Below, piece by piece: positions 1 through 10,771 of a stretch of 64,000 bases of DNA. The notes under the pieces were generated by a model that was given only the letters and a program-made list of their open reading frames with translations, did no database searches and was not told the DNA's origin. Position numbers and translations under genes: made by a program. Source of the stretch: Labilibaculum sp. (lineage in GTDB: Bacteria; Bacteroidota; Bacteroidia; Bacteroidales; Marinifilaceae); NCBI RefSeq assembly GCF_963664555.1, contig NZ_OY761461.1:1116001-1180000 (forward strand). Direction: 5' to 3'. Every line of letters begins with the position of its first letter. Position 1 is the stretch's first letter.

Positions 1-1
1 A

Positions 2-3000
2 GCTCCTACTTTAACTACAGTTGCTAATCAAACCAGAAATACCGACGCAGGCCAATCATATTATACAGCGCTTGCTGGTGATAACTGGAATCCTGTTGTA
101 ACCGATAATTGTGATGTCGAGAAAATCACCTACAATATTGATGGAACTGGTGAAGTTGGAACAGATCTAACAACCAGTATCGAAGGTGTACAATTCGAAA
201 TTGGTACTCATGAGGTAGTTTGGACTGCAACCGATATTCATGGAAATACAAATACGGGAAGATATTTGGTAAAAGTTAATGATGTTGAAGATCCAACTAT
301 AGTTTGTAACACTATAACAGTTCAATTAGACTCTGATGGAAATTATACATTAGATAATGATGATATTAATGCCTTGGCAAGTGATTCTTCGGATCCTTCA
401 GGAATTGCATCAATAGAAGCAACACCAAATAGTTTCTCTTGCAACGATGTGGGTAATAATACGGTATTACTTACAGTTACCGATAATCATGGTAATATTT
501 CAACCTGTAATACAGCGGTTGTTATTTTAGAAGATAATACACCACCAAATGTTGTTTGTAACGATATCACAATCCAATTAGATGTATTAGGTCAAGCAAG
601 CATTTTGGCGAGTCAATTAGACGGAGGTTCTACTGATGCTTGTGGAATTCAAAGTATTTCTGCAACTAAAACTACTTTCGATTGTGCTGATGTTGGTGCA
701 AATACAGTTACTTTAACAGTAACCGATATCAATGGAAATTCGGCTACTTGTAACGCAACTGTAACGGTAGAGGATAATATAAGTCCGAATGCAGTTTGTA
801 ACCCATTAACAGTTTATTTAGATGGATCTGGAAACTATACATTATCTTCTACAGATATTGATAACTTATCCCTAGGTTCTTCTGATAATTGTAATTTAAC
901 CAAAACGGTAACACCAAATACCTTTAATTGTTCAAATACAGGAGCAAATTCGGTTACATTACGAGTTACCGATCCGCAAGGAAACTACGATGAATGCACT
1001 ACAACTGTAACTGTTGTTGACAATGTAGATCCAATTGCAATTTGTAAGAACCTAACAGTTCAATTAGATGCCGATGGCAATGCAAGCATTACAGCTTCTC
1101 AAATTAATAATGGGTCAACAGATAATTGTACTGTTATAGATGATTCTAATTTGAGTATAGACATTACAAGCTTTGATTGTTCTGATATTGGTTCTAATAC
1201 TGTTACCTTAACTGTTACCGATGAATATGGTAATAGTTCAACTTGTACTTCAACAGTAACGGTTGAAGATAAATTAGCGCCAAATGTTCTTTGTCAGGAT
1301 ATAACAATACAACTTGATGCTAGCGGTAATGCAACAATTACCCCAAGTCAAATCGATAATGGATCATCAGACAACTGTACAAGTATTTTGGCTTCTCACT
1401 TGAGTCTGGATAAATCAAGTTTTTCTTGTGCCGATGTTGGTGTACAGACAGTAAGGTTGACGGTAATCGATGATCAATCAAATTCTGCAATTTGCGACGC
1501 TAATGTTACAGTTCAAGATAATGTTGATCCAGTTGCAATTTGTCAGAATATAACCATTCAGTTAGATGCTAGTGGTAACGCAAGTATTACGGCAAATGAT
1601 ATTGATAACGGTTCAAATGATGCTTGTGGAATTGCCTCAACTTCGATTGATGTATCTAGCTTCAATTGCTCAAATGTTGGAGACAACACAGTTGAACTAA
1701 CAGTTACTGATAACAATGGAAACACTTCTACTTGTACAGCAACAGTAACCGTTGAAGATCCAATTGATCCAGCAGCTTCTTGTACTGCTATTGCAGTATA
1801 TCTGGATAATACAGGAAATTATTCTTTGACTTCAACAGATATTGATAATATCTCTTTAGGATCTACAGATAACTGTACACTAACAAAAACTGTTACTCCT
1901 AACTCGTTTGACTGTACAAATCTTGGTGCCAATACTGTTACGCTAAGAGTTGAAGGTCCAAATGGAAAATTCGATGAATGTACAACAACTGTAACTGTTG
2001 TTGATAATATTGATCCTGTAGCAAAATGTCAGGATATAACGGTTCAGTTAGACGCTAGTGGAAATGCAAGCATTACAGCTGCTCAAATTAATAATGAATC
2101 TACCGACAATTGTACTAGCTCATTGGTGCTTAGCCTTGATGAAACGAGTTTCGATTGTTCAAACCTTGGTGCCAATACAGTTACTTTAACCGTTACTGAT
2201 GATTCTGGAAACAGTTCAACATGTACCGCAACAGTTACTGTTGAGGACAATATTGATCCAACAGCAGTTTGTCAAGATATTACAATACAACTTGATTCGG
2301 ATGGAAATGCAAGCATCACACCAGCCCAAATTAACAATGGGTCAACCGATAATTGTACAGCGCCAGCAAGTCTAGGGTTAAGTTTAAGTAAAACAAGTTT
2401 TACTTGTTTAGATCTTGGTACCCAAATAGTTACTTTAGCTGTTACGGATGCACAAGGCAATTCATCAACTTGCGATGCAAGTGTTACGGTTCAAGATATA
2501 ATTGATCCAATTGCAATGTGTAAGGATTTAACTGTATCCTTGAATCGACAAGGAAATGCAGAAGTTTCAGCTTCACAAATCGATAATGGATCTAGTGATA
2601 ACTGTTCATTCTCTATTAAGATTTCAAAATTAGAGTTATCTGGATATGTTCCATTTGTGACATATACTTGTGTTGATCCTTCTTCGCAGACAGTTTATTT
2701 GAAAGTAACTGATGCAGCAGGAAATTCAGCAATTTGTTCTTCTAATTTAACTATTGTTGATGATCAAGGACCTACTTTAGATGATTTAACAGATAGAGAA
2801 GTTACAACAGACAATAACCTGTGTGCATATACTCATAATGATGACTTATGGAACCCAACAGATAATTGTGGAACTGTTACATCAATGACATATGTTTTAA
2901 CAGGAGCAACTACTGGTACGGGAAGTACTCTTAACGGAGTGGTGTTCAATAAAGGTACAACTACAGTTACTTGGACAGCTTCTGATGATCATGGCAATAA

Positions 3001-6000
3001 TGATAGAGTAACCGCATTTGATGTTGTAGTTGCTGATGATCAGAACCCAGAATTTACATCTTGTCCATCAAATATGTCGAAACTTGCAGGTAGCGGAATA
3101 AGCTTTGTTACTGTTTCCGATATTCCTGCATCTACTTTTGACGATAACTGTGCTGTAACTCAGTTTACTTGGTTGTTAACAGGTGCAACAACAGGATCAG
3201 GAACCGATAATAGTCCTGTAAGTGGTACAACAAATCCAGTTAATGGAGGAGATTATAATATTGGTACAACAACTGTAACGTACACTGCTTTTGATGATGC
3301 TGGAAATTCAGAACAATGTGCATTCACTATTACTGTTAATGCAAGTGGTGGTTCTATTTTAGCAAGTAAAACAAATATTACAACCACCGAAGATCTGGAT
3401 TATGAAGAGTTTACTGTAACATTAAAATCAGCACCTACAGGTACTGTAGTTATCAATGTTGCAAGCGATGATACAGGTGAGGGAACACCAGATAAGTCTC
3501 AATTGACATTTAATGCTTCAAATTGGGATCAAGCTCAAACAATCAGAGTAACAGGTGTTAATGATGATGTTGATGATGATGATATCAATTACAACATAAG
3601 TTTAACCATTAACAAAGCTGGAACAGATGATTATTCGGGATACGAGCAAGCAGAACCTACTTATGTGAATGCAGTAAATCAAGATAATGATACCGCAGGA
3701 GTAACAGTAACTGTTAATGATAACAGTACTCATGAGGATGGAAGTACTGGTGAGTTTGAAGTTGTACTTGATACAGAACCAATACAGAATGTAACAATTA
3801 CAATTGCAAGTGATGATTCAACTGAGGGTACTGTATTTGGCTCTAATACTTTAACATTTACACCTTCAGATTGGGATACTGCTCAAACTGTTACAATTAA
3901 AGGAATGGATGAGCTTATTGACGATGGAGATGTTAGCTATAATATAATTACAGGTAATACTAGTTCTTCAGATCCGAAATATGGTAATCTGGTAGTTGAT
4001 AATGTAAGTATGACTAATATGGATAATGATGAAGCTGGTTTTACAGTAACTCCATTAACGCTTACAACAAGTGAAACTGCTCCAAGTTCAAGTACTTTCT
4101 CAGTTGTGCTTACAAGTCAGCCATCAACCGATGATACCAATTACACTGTAATTGTTGACCTTATTAGTAGTGACCTTAGTGAAGGTACAATTGACAAAGC
4201 TCAATTAACATTTGATCATTCAAACTGGTATGTGCCTCAGGAAGTAACTGTTACCAGTGTTGAAGATATGCTGGTTGATGGAGACATCACTTATCCAATC
4301 AATTTAACGGTTGATAGAACAAATACTACTGATCCTATTTATAAAAATCCAGCATTGGTAGATGACCCTGATAATGTTTCTGTAACCAATGAAGATAATG
4401 ATGCTGCTGTACTTTCTATTGATAACGTAACGGCAAATGAAACCAACTCAGGAACAACTGACTTTGTATTTACAATAACACATTCTGGTCAGGAAGTAGT
4501 AGGAGGATATTCGGTTTCTTATTACACGCAGAACGGAAGTGCAAAATCACCAAGTGACTATATAGGTAATGGTGGACCAGTTGCATTTACTGGTGGCGTT
4601 TTGGGTGAAACACAAACAATTACCATAGTAGTTAACGGAGATGTTGCTTTAGAGCCAGATGAGACTTTCGAACTTGTTCTTAGTTCGGTTAGTGCACCTG
4701 GTAGAAATGTAACAATTAACAATTTAAATAAAATTGGTACTGGTACCATTTTAAATGATGATAGTTCAGTATTATCTATTTCAGATCCTAGTATTACCGA
4801 GGGAGATTCGGGAACCAAGCAATTGGTATTCGATGTTACCTTAAGCAATCCTGTTGAACTTGGAGTTACTGTTGATTACGCAACAGCAGATGGAACAGCT
4901 ACAGTTGCGAATGGTGATTATAGCTCTAAATCAGGTACTCTAACATTTGCAGGTACTGCTGGTGAGATTCAAACCATTAGTGTGCCAATTAACGGAGACG
5001 AAATTGTAGAATTAGATGAGAACTTCTCAGTTAATTTGAGCAATGCAAGAGTTGATGGTGTTGTTAATTCATCTATTAGTATTTCTGCAACTGAAGGAGT
5101 TGGAACAGGTACTATTACCAATGATGACGCTGTAGTTCTTTCAATAGCAGGATTTACGGTAGATGAATCGATTGGAACAGCAAATTATACCATTACAATG
5201 GATAAAGCGGTTCAAGATGAATTTACAATTGATTTTGCGACTTCTGATAATTCAGCAGAAAATGGGTCTGATTACACAGCAGTTTCAAATTCAGGAATGA
5301 CATTTGGAGCTGGCAATAGCTTAGTTCAAACTGTTTCAGTTGATATTCTGGATGGTAACATTGTTGAACCAACAGAAATATTAAAAGGAACAATTAATAA
5401 TAAAGTTGATGCCAAAAATCAGGCAGTAACATTCTCTGGAGGAGGCTCTTCAGCGCAGGCTGATGGAACAATTCTTGATAATGACGTAGCTACCTTAGCT
5501 ATTAATGATATGAGTGTTGCCGAGTCGGCAGGTACAGCAACCTTTACCGTTACACTTACAGGTACAGTTCAAAATAACTTTACTGTAAATTATTCAAGTA
5601 CTGATGATACTGCTGAATCACCATCTGATTTTACAGTTATTGGTTCAACACAATTAACCTTTGGTGGTTTAAATAGTAATATTCAGACTTTTACCGTAGG
5701 TATTATTGAGAACTCAATTGCCGAGGCTACTGAGACATATCACATTAATTTAACCGGGCTTAACAAGAATGGTCAGTCAGGAGTAAGTATTTCTGATCAT
5801 CAAGGAGAAGGAACAATTACTGATAATGATATTGTAAACTTGGTTCTACATGGATTTACTGTAACGGAAACTGATGGTTCACAAACTCAGAATTTCCAAG
5901 TAAGTAGAGATATTGCCTCACAATCTCCAATAGGATTACTGTTTACAACTTCTGAGAATACAGCTAACGGTGATAGTGATTATACAGCACAATCTAATGC

Positions 6001-9000
6001 AGATGTAATACTTATTGCTGGTTCAACAGCAAATACAAATATTCCTGTTACTGTATTAGGTGATATAATTGCAGAGCCAACTGAGGATTTCTCTGGTACA
6101 ATTTCGTTGAATACCTTAAATGGGCAGCAAGTACAAATTACAACGGCTTCAGCTACTAGCATCATCAATGATAATGATGAAATGCAAGTTAGTTTGGAAG
6201 ATAAAACAGTTACAGAAACCAATGGAAATCAAACTGTAAATTATATAGTAAGTACTAATATAGTTGCCGAAAAAGATGTTGTTCTTGAGTTTTATACCTC
6301 TGATGGAACAGCAAAAACAATAACGGATTACACAGCTAAGACTGCAACAATAGTAACAATTCCTGCAGGAAGCAATTTTGTTAATATTCCTATTGATGTT
6401 TTAGGTGATTTGATATTAGAACCACAAGAAAAATTTAATGGAGTAATCTCTATAACAAATAACAATAGTCAGCAAGTATCGCTTGCTAAGCCAAATGCCG
6501 AATATACCATTCATGATAATGATGCAGCAAGTATAGCGATTGCTGATGTAAGCGTTGATGAAGATGTTGCAGGTGGAATGGCTACATTCACTGTTGTCTT
6601 AACAGGAAATGTTCAAGATGAATTTACTGTTGATTATACCACAAGTGATAATGCAAGTGCACTTGCAGGTTTTGATTATACTTTATCGGCAGGAACATTA
6701 ACATTCCCTGCAGGTTCTGTAAGTGGTACAAGTAAATCATTTACTGTTGCAATTAACAACGATGATTTAATTGAACCTACAGAAACTTATACGGTAACCT
6801 TAAGTAACATTTCAGGTGGTTTAGTTACTGCATCAGATGCAATTGCTATTGGAACCATTGTGGATAACGATAGTGGATCAATCTCTATCGATGATGTTAC
6901 AGTAGCAGAGAATATTGTGAGTGGAGAAGCTGTATTTACTGTAAGTTTAACAGGATCAATTCAAGATGAATTAACTGTTGATTTTACAACGAATGATGGA
7001 ACAGCTCATGCACCAAGTGATTATACCGTAGTTTCCAATACATTAACTTTTGCTGCTGGTTCATCCAATGCGACGCAAAGTATTACGATTCCTATTATTA
7101 ATAATTCAGTTGCCGAATCAACAGAGAATTATTATATAGACTTAAGCAATATTGTAAGTACTGGAAATGTAAGTTTTGCAGATAATCAAGGAGAAGGTAC
7201 TATTACTGATGATGATGAGGTAACTGCAATTAACCTTAGCGGATTTACCAAATCAGAAACCAATTCTAATGTTGATTATAATTTTGTGGCAAGTATGAAT
7301 ATTACTGCCCAATATCCTGTTATAATTAGCTTTACTACAAGCGAAGGAACAGCAAAAGAAGGAAGTGATTTTACAGCTCAATCAGCAGTTGAATACACAA
7401 TTTTACCAGGTGATTTAAGTGTAAATATTCCAGTTCAAGTAATTGGTGATTTGGTGAATGAACCTCAAGAATCATTTACAGGTAAAATTACGATAGTTGA
7501 AAAAAATGGACAGCAAATTACATTAGGAACTGATACTTCTACAGGTATTATTAATGATGATGATAATGCAATTATATCTGTTACTGGATTTACTGTAGAT
7601 GAGTCATCTGGAACTGCAGATTTTACAATCGAGTCAAATCTTGCAATTCAAAATGCCATTTCAGTAGATTTTGAAACTGTAAACGGTACTGCTTTGGCAG
7701 GATCTGATTATACAGCAGTTTCTACAACTACGCTTAACTTTGGTGCTGCAAATGATCAAAGTCAGACGGTAACGGTTAGCATAGATAATGATGATGTTGT
7801 AGAACCTTCTGAAAACTTAATTGGTAGACTTAGCAATTTAGTTGTGAATAGTCAAGATGTAACATTAGCTGGAGGTGGAGCAACTGCAGAAGCTTATGGT
7901 ACGATTACAGATAATGATGTAGCAACTTTATCTATTGATGATGTAGAAGTAAATGAATCTGCTGGAACGGCAACATTTACTTTAAGTCAAACTGGTACAG
8001 TGCAGAATATTTATACTGTAGATTATGCATCGGCAAATTCAACAGCTATCGAGCCTTCAGATTATACTGCTATTCCAACAAGTACACTAACATTTGGAGG
8101 ATCTAATAGTTCTTCTCAAAGCATTACTGTTAATATTATCGAGAATAATATTGCAGAGCCAACAGAAGAGTATCAGATCAATTTGTCCAACCTCCTTGTA
8201 AATGGTCAATTGGGAATTTCTATTGCAAAACCGCAAGGAATTGGTACAATTATAGACAATGATGCTTATACAATCAGCCTAGCAGGCTTTACGGTAAGTG
8301 AAACAGATGTAAATGCGGATCACAACTTTGTAGCTACCATGAGTGGAGAAGCACAGGAAGATGTAGTGATCAGCTTTACAACTACCAATGGCAGTGCAGC
8401 AGGAAGTGACTTTACATCACAAACATCACAGACCTATACCATTTTGGCAGGTTCAACAAGCGTTAACATTCCTGTAGAGGTATTGGGAGATGATATTGCA
8501 GAGGCAACAGAAAGTTTCACCGCAGCAATAATCATTGACAATGCCAACGCACAACAGGTGACAATCGGCACCGGCAGTGCAACGGGAACCATTAACGATG
8601 ATGATGCTTATACAATCAGCCTAGCAGGCTTTACGGTAAGTGAAACAGATGCAAATGTGGATCACAACTTTGTAGCTACCATGAGTGGAGAAGCACAGGA
8701 AGATGTAGCGATCAGCTTTACAACTACCAATGGCAGTGCAGCAGGAAGTGACTTTACATCACAAACATCACAGACCTATACCATTTTGGCAGGTTCAACA
8801 AGCATTAACATTCCTGTAGAGGTATTGGGAGATGATATTGCAGAGGCAACAGAAAGTTTCACCGCAGCAATAATCATTGACAATGCCAACGCACAACAGG
8901 TGACAATCGGCACCGGCAGTGCAACGGGAACCATTAACGATGATGATGCTTATACAATCAGCCTAGCAGGCTTTACGGTAAGTGAAACAGATGCAAATGT

Positions 9001-10138
9001 GGATCACAACTTTGTAGCTACCATGAGTGGAGAAGCACAGGAAGATGTAGCGATCAGCTTTACAACTACCAATGGCAGTGCAGCAGGAAGTGACTTTACA
9101 TCACAAACATCACAGACCTATACCATTTTGGCAGGTTCAACAAGCATTAACATTCCTGTAGAGGTATTGGGAGATGATATTGCAGAGGCAACAGAAAGTT
9201 TCACCGCAGCAATAATCATTGACAATGCCAACGCACAACAGGTGACAATCGGCACCGGCAGTGCAACGGGAACCATTAACGATGATGATGCTTATACAAT
9301 CAGCCTAGCAGGCTTTACGGTAAGTGAAACAGATACAAATGCGGATCACAACTTTGTAGCTACCATGAGTGGAGAAGCACAGGAAGATGTAGTGATCAGC
9401 TTTACAACTACCAATGGCAGTGCAGCAGGAAGTGACTTTACATCACAAACATCACAGACCTATACCATTTTGGCAGGTTCAACAAGCGTTAACATTCCTG
9501 TAGAGGTATTGGGAGATGATATTGCAGAGGCAACAGAAAGTTTCACCGCAGCAATAATCATTGACAATGCCAACGCACAACAGGTGACAATCGGCACCGG
9601 CAGTGCAACGGGAACCATTAACGATGATGATGCTTATACAATCAGCCTAGCAGGCTTTACGGTAAGTGAAACAGATGCAAATGCGGATCACAACTTTGTA
9701 GCTACCATGAGTGGAGAAGCACAGGAAGATGTAGTGATCAGCTTTACAACGACTAATGGTACGGCTACAGCGATTGATTTTGCTGCACAAGCATCTCAGA
9801 CCTATACCATTTTGGCAGGTTCAACAAGCATTAACATTCCTGTAGAGGTATTGGGAGATGATATTGCAGAGGCAACAGAAAGTTTCATCGCAGCAATAAT
9901 CATTGACAATGCCAACGCACAACAGGTGACAATCGGCACCGGCAGTGCAACGGGAACCATTAACGATGATGATGCTTATACAATCAGCCTAGCAGGCTTT
10001 ACGGTAAGTGAAACAGATGCAAATGCGGATCACAACTTTGTAGCTACCATGAGTGGAGAAGCACAGGAAGATGTAGCGATCACAGGAAGATGTAGCGATC
10101 AGCTTTACAACTACCAATGGCAGTGCAGCAGGAAGTGA
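2..10138 (+). CDS. Giant T9SS-secreted adhesin, 5'-truncated first part (HYR-like and Calx-beta repeats)
   Basis: The reading frame is already open at base 2, so the true start lies upstream of the window; the ATG at 266 is internal. Up to about 3340 the product consists of repeated ~80-residue cysteine-containing modules (pattern QLDxxGN, then IDNGSxDNC, then TVTLTVTD), resembling HYR/Ig-like modules. From about 3340 to 4400 come three modules with NWDxAQT-type motifs. From 4400 onward there are Calx-beta-type modules ending in GTIxDND, which become almost identical from 8261. No transmembrane segment is seen. Family knowledge says such proteins are cell-surface or released adhesins. The frame runs out at 10138 only because of a 19-nt duplication at 10062-10099. 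The natural product probably continues to 16648. Calcium binding by the Asp-rich loops is inferred. Confidence 0.85.
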   Translation, partial: APTLTTVANQTRNTDAGQSYYTALAGDNWNPVVTDNCDVEKITYNIDGTGEVGTDLTTSIEGVQFEIGTHEVVWTATDIHGNTNTGRYLVKVNDVEDPTIVCNTITVQLDSDGNYTLDNDDINALASDSSDPSGIASIEATPNSFSCNDVGNNTVLLTVTDNHGNISTCNTAVVILEDNTPPNVVCNDITIQLDVLGQASILASQLDGGSTDACGIQSISATKTTFDCADVGANTVTLTVTDINGNSATCNATVTVEDNISPNAVCNPLTVYLDGSGNYTLSSTDIDNLSLGSSDNCNLTKTVTPNTFNCSNTGANSVTLRVTDPQGNYDECTTTVTVVDNVDPIAICKNLTVQLDADGNASITASQINNGSTDNCTVIDDSNLSIDITSFDCSDIGSNTVTLTVTDEYGNSSTCTSTVTVEDKLAPNVLCQDITIQLDASGNATITPSQIDNGSSDNCTSILASHLSLDKSSFSCADVGVQTVRLTVIDDQSNSAICDANVTVQDNVDPVAICQNITIQLDASGNASITANDIDNGSNDACGIASTSIDVSSFNCSNVGDNTVELTVTDNNGNTSTCTATVTVEDPIDPAASCTAIAVYLDNTGNYSLTSTDIDNISLGSTDNCTLTKTVTPNSFDCTNLGANTVTLRVEGPNGKFDECTTTVTVVDNIDPVAKCQDITVQLDASGNASITAAQINNESTDNCTSSLVLSLDETSFDCSNLGANTVTLTVTDDSGNSSTCTATVTVEDNIDPTAVCQDITIQLDSDGNASITPAQINNGSTDNCTAPASLGLSLSKTSFTCLDLGTQIVTLAVTDAQGNSSTCDASVTVQDIIDPIAMCKDLTVSLNRQGNAEVSASQIDNGSSDNCSFSIKISKLELSGYVPFVTYTCVDPSSQTVYLKVTDAAGNSAICSSNLTIVDDQGPTLDDLTDREVTTDNNLCAYTHNDDLWNPTDNCGTVTSMTYVLTGATTGTGSTLNGVVFNKGTTTVTWTASDDHGNNDRVTAFDVVVADDQNPEFTSCPSNMSKLAGSGISFVTVSDIPASTFDDNCAVTQFTWLLTGATTGSGTDNSPVSGTTNPVNGGDYNIGTTTVTYTAFDDAGNSEQCAFTITVNASGGSILASKTNITTTEDLDYEEFTVTLKSAPTGTVVINVASDDTGEGTPDKSQLTFNASNWDQAQTIRVTGVNDDVDDDDINYNISLTINKAGTDDYSGYEQAEPTYVNAVNQDNDTAGVTVTVNDNSTHEDGSTGEFEVVLDTEPIQNVTITIASDDSTEGTVFGSNTLTFTPSDWDTAQTVTIKGMDELIDDGDVSYNIITGNTSSSDPKYGNLVVDNVSMTNMDNDEAGFTVTPLTLTTSETAPSSSTFSVVLTSQPSTDDTNYTVIVDLISSDLSEGTIDKAQLTFDHSNWYVPQEVTVTSVEDMLVDGDITYPINLTVDRTNTTDPIYKNPALVDDPDNVSVTNEDNDAAVLSIDNVTANETNSGTTDFVFTITHSGQEVVGGYSVSYYTQNGSAKSPSDYIGNGGPVAFTGGVLGETQTITIVVNGDVALEPDETFELVLSSVSAPGRNVTINNLNKIGTGTILNDDSSVLSISDPSITEGDSGTKQLVFDVTLSNPVELGVTVDYATADGTATVANGDYSSKSGTLTFAGTAGEIQTISVPINGDEIVELDENFSVNLSNARVDGVVNSSISISATEGVGTGTITNDDAVVLSIAGFTVDESIGTANYTITMDKAVQDEFTIDFATSDNSAENGSDYTAVSNSGMTFGAGNSLVQTVSVDILDGNIVEPTEILKGTINNKVDAKNQAVTFSGGGSSAQADGTILDNDVATLAINDMSVAESAGTATFTVTLTGTVQNNFTVNYSSTDDTAESPSDFTVIGSTQLTFGGLNSNIQTFTVGIIENSIAEATETYHINLTGLNKNGQSGVSISDHQGEGTITDNDIVNLVLHGFTVTETDGSQTQNFQVSRDIASQSPIGLLFTTSENTANGDSDYTAQSNADVILIAGSTANTNIPVTVLGDIIAEPTEDFSGTISLNTLNGQQVQITTASATSIINDNDEMQVSLEDKTVTETNGNQTVNYIVSTNIVAEKDVVLEFYTSDGTAKTITDYTAKTATIVTIPAGSNFVNIPIDVLGDLILEPQEKFNGVISITNNNSQQVSLAKPNAEYTIHDNDAASIAIADVSVDEDVAGGMATFTVVLTGNVQDEFTVDYTTSDNASALAGFDYTLSAGTLTFPAGSVSGTSKSFTVAINNDDLIEPTETYTVTLSNISGGLVTASDAIAIGTIVDNDSGSISIDDVTVAENIVSGEAVFTVSLTGSIQDELTVDFTTNDGTAHAPSDYTVVSNTLTFAAGSSNATQSITIPIINNSVAESTENYYIDLSNIVSTGNVSFADNQGEGTITDDDEVTAINLSGFTKSETNSNVDYNFVASMNITAQYPVIISFTTSEGTAKEGSDFTAQSAVEYTILPGDLSVNIPVQVIGDLVNEPQESFTGKITIVEKNGQQITLGTDTSTGIINDDDNAIISVTGFTVDESSGTADFTIESNLAIQNAISVDFETVNGTALAGSDYTAVSTTTLNFGAANDQSQTVTVSIDNDDVVEPSENLIGRLSNLVVNSQDVTLAGGGATAEAYGTITDNDVATLSIDDVEVNESAGTATFTLSQTGTVQNIYTVDYASANSTAIEPSDYTAIPTSTLTFGGSNSSSQSITVNIIENNIAEPTEEYQINLSNLLVNGQLGISIAKPQGIGTIIDNDAYTISLAGFTVSETDVNADHNFVATMSGEAQEDVVISFTTTNGSAAGSDFTSQTSQTYTILAGSTSVNIPVEVLGDDIAEATESFTAAIIIDNANAQQVTIGTGSATGTINDDDAYTISLAGFTVSETDANVDHNFVATMSGEAQEDVAISFTTTNGSAAGSDFTSQTSQTYTILAGSTSINIPVEVLGDDIAEATESFTAAIIIDNANAQQVTIGTGSATGTINDDDAYTISLAGFTVSETDANVDHNFVATMSGEAQEDVAISFTTTNGSAAGSDFTSQTSQTYTILAGSTSINIPVEVLGDDIAEATESFTAAIIIDNANAQQVTIGTGSATGTINDDDAYTISLAGFTVSETDTNADHNFVATMSGEAQEDVVISFTTTNGSAAGSDFTSQTSQTYTILAGSTSVNIPVEVLGDDIAEATESFTAAIIIDNANAQQVTIGTGSATGTINDDDAYTISLAGFTVSETDANADHNFVATMSGEAQEDVVISFTTTNGTATAIDFAAQASQTYTILAGSTSINIPVEVLGDDIAEATESFIAAIIIDNANAQQVTIGTGSATGTINDDDAYTISLAGFTVSETDANADHNFVATMSGEAQEDVAITGRCSDQLYNYQWQCSRK
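10062..10099 (+). other. 19-bp perfect tandem duplication causing +1 frameshift
   Basis: The 19 bases at 10062-10080 (CACAGGAAGATGTAGCGAT) are repeated exactly at 10081-10099. No other unit of the array has this. It lengthens the unit from 342 to 361 bp and moves translation into another frame, which stops at 10138. Confidence 0.95.
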
Positions 10139-10172
10139 CTTTACATCACAAACATCACAGACCTATACCATT

Positions 10173-10412
10173 TTGGCAGGTTCAACAAGCATTAACATTC
10201 CTGTAGAGGTATTGGGAGATGATATTGCAGAGGCAACAGAAAGTTTCACCGCAGCAATAATCATTGACAATGCCAACGCACAACAGGTGACAATCGGCAC
10301 CGGCAGTGCAACGGGAACCATTAACGATGATGATGCTTATACAATCAGCCTAGCAGGCTTTACGGTAAGTGAAACAGATGCAAATGTGGATCACAACTGC
10401 AGCAGGAAGTGA
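10173..10412 (+). pseudogene. Out-of-frame fragment of the adhesin repeat array (frame 3)
   Basis: This stretch encodes the normal Calx-beta repeat residues but in a frame shifted by one relative to the upstream adhesin reading frame. In sequence content it begins near 10082, after the first duplication, and runs until the second insertion at 10398-10413, shortly before its stop. It is not an independent gene: there is no ribosome-binding context and the sequence is simply part of the repeat unit. It is either part of a broken adhesin or a product of assembly error in the 342-bp array. Confidence 0.75.
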
Positions 10413-10413
10413 C
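10398..10413 (+). other. 16-bp insertion of repeat-internal sequence (+1 frameshift)
   Basis: TGCAGCAGGAAGTGAC is inserted between CACAAC and TTTGTAGC. The same 16 bases occur at their proper place about 100 bp further on in each unit (GGCAG-TGCAGCAGG...), so this is a misplaced internal copy. Unit length becomes 358 bp. Confidence 0.9.
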
Positions 10414-10771
10414 TTTGTAGCTACCATGAGTGGAGAAGCACAGGAAGATGTAGCGATCAGCTTTACAACTACCAATGGCAGTGCAGCAGGAAGTGACTTT
10501 ACATCACAAACATCACAGACCTATACCATTTTGGCAGGTTCAACAAGCATTAACATTCCTGTAGAGGTATTGGGAGATGATATTGCAGAGGCAACAGAAA
10601 GTTTCACCGCAGCAATAATCATTGACAATGCCAACGCACAACAGGTGACAATCGGCACCGGCAGTGCAACGGGAACCATTAACGATGATGATGCTTATAC
10701 AATCAGCCTAGCAGGCTTTACGGTAAGTGAAACAGATGCAAATGCGGATCACAACTTTGTAGCTACCATGA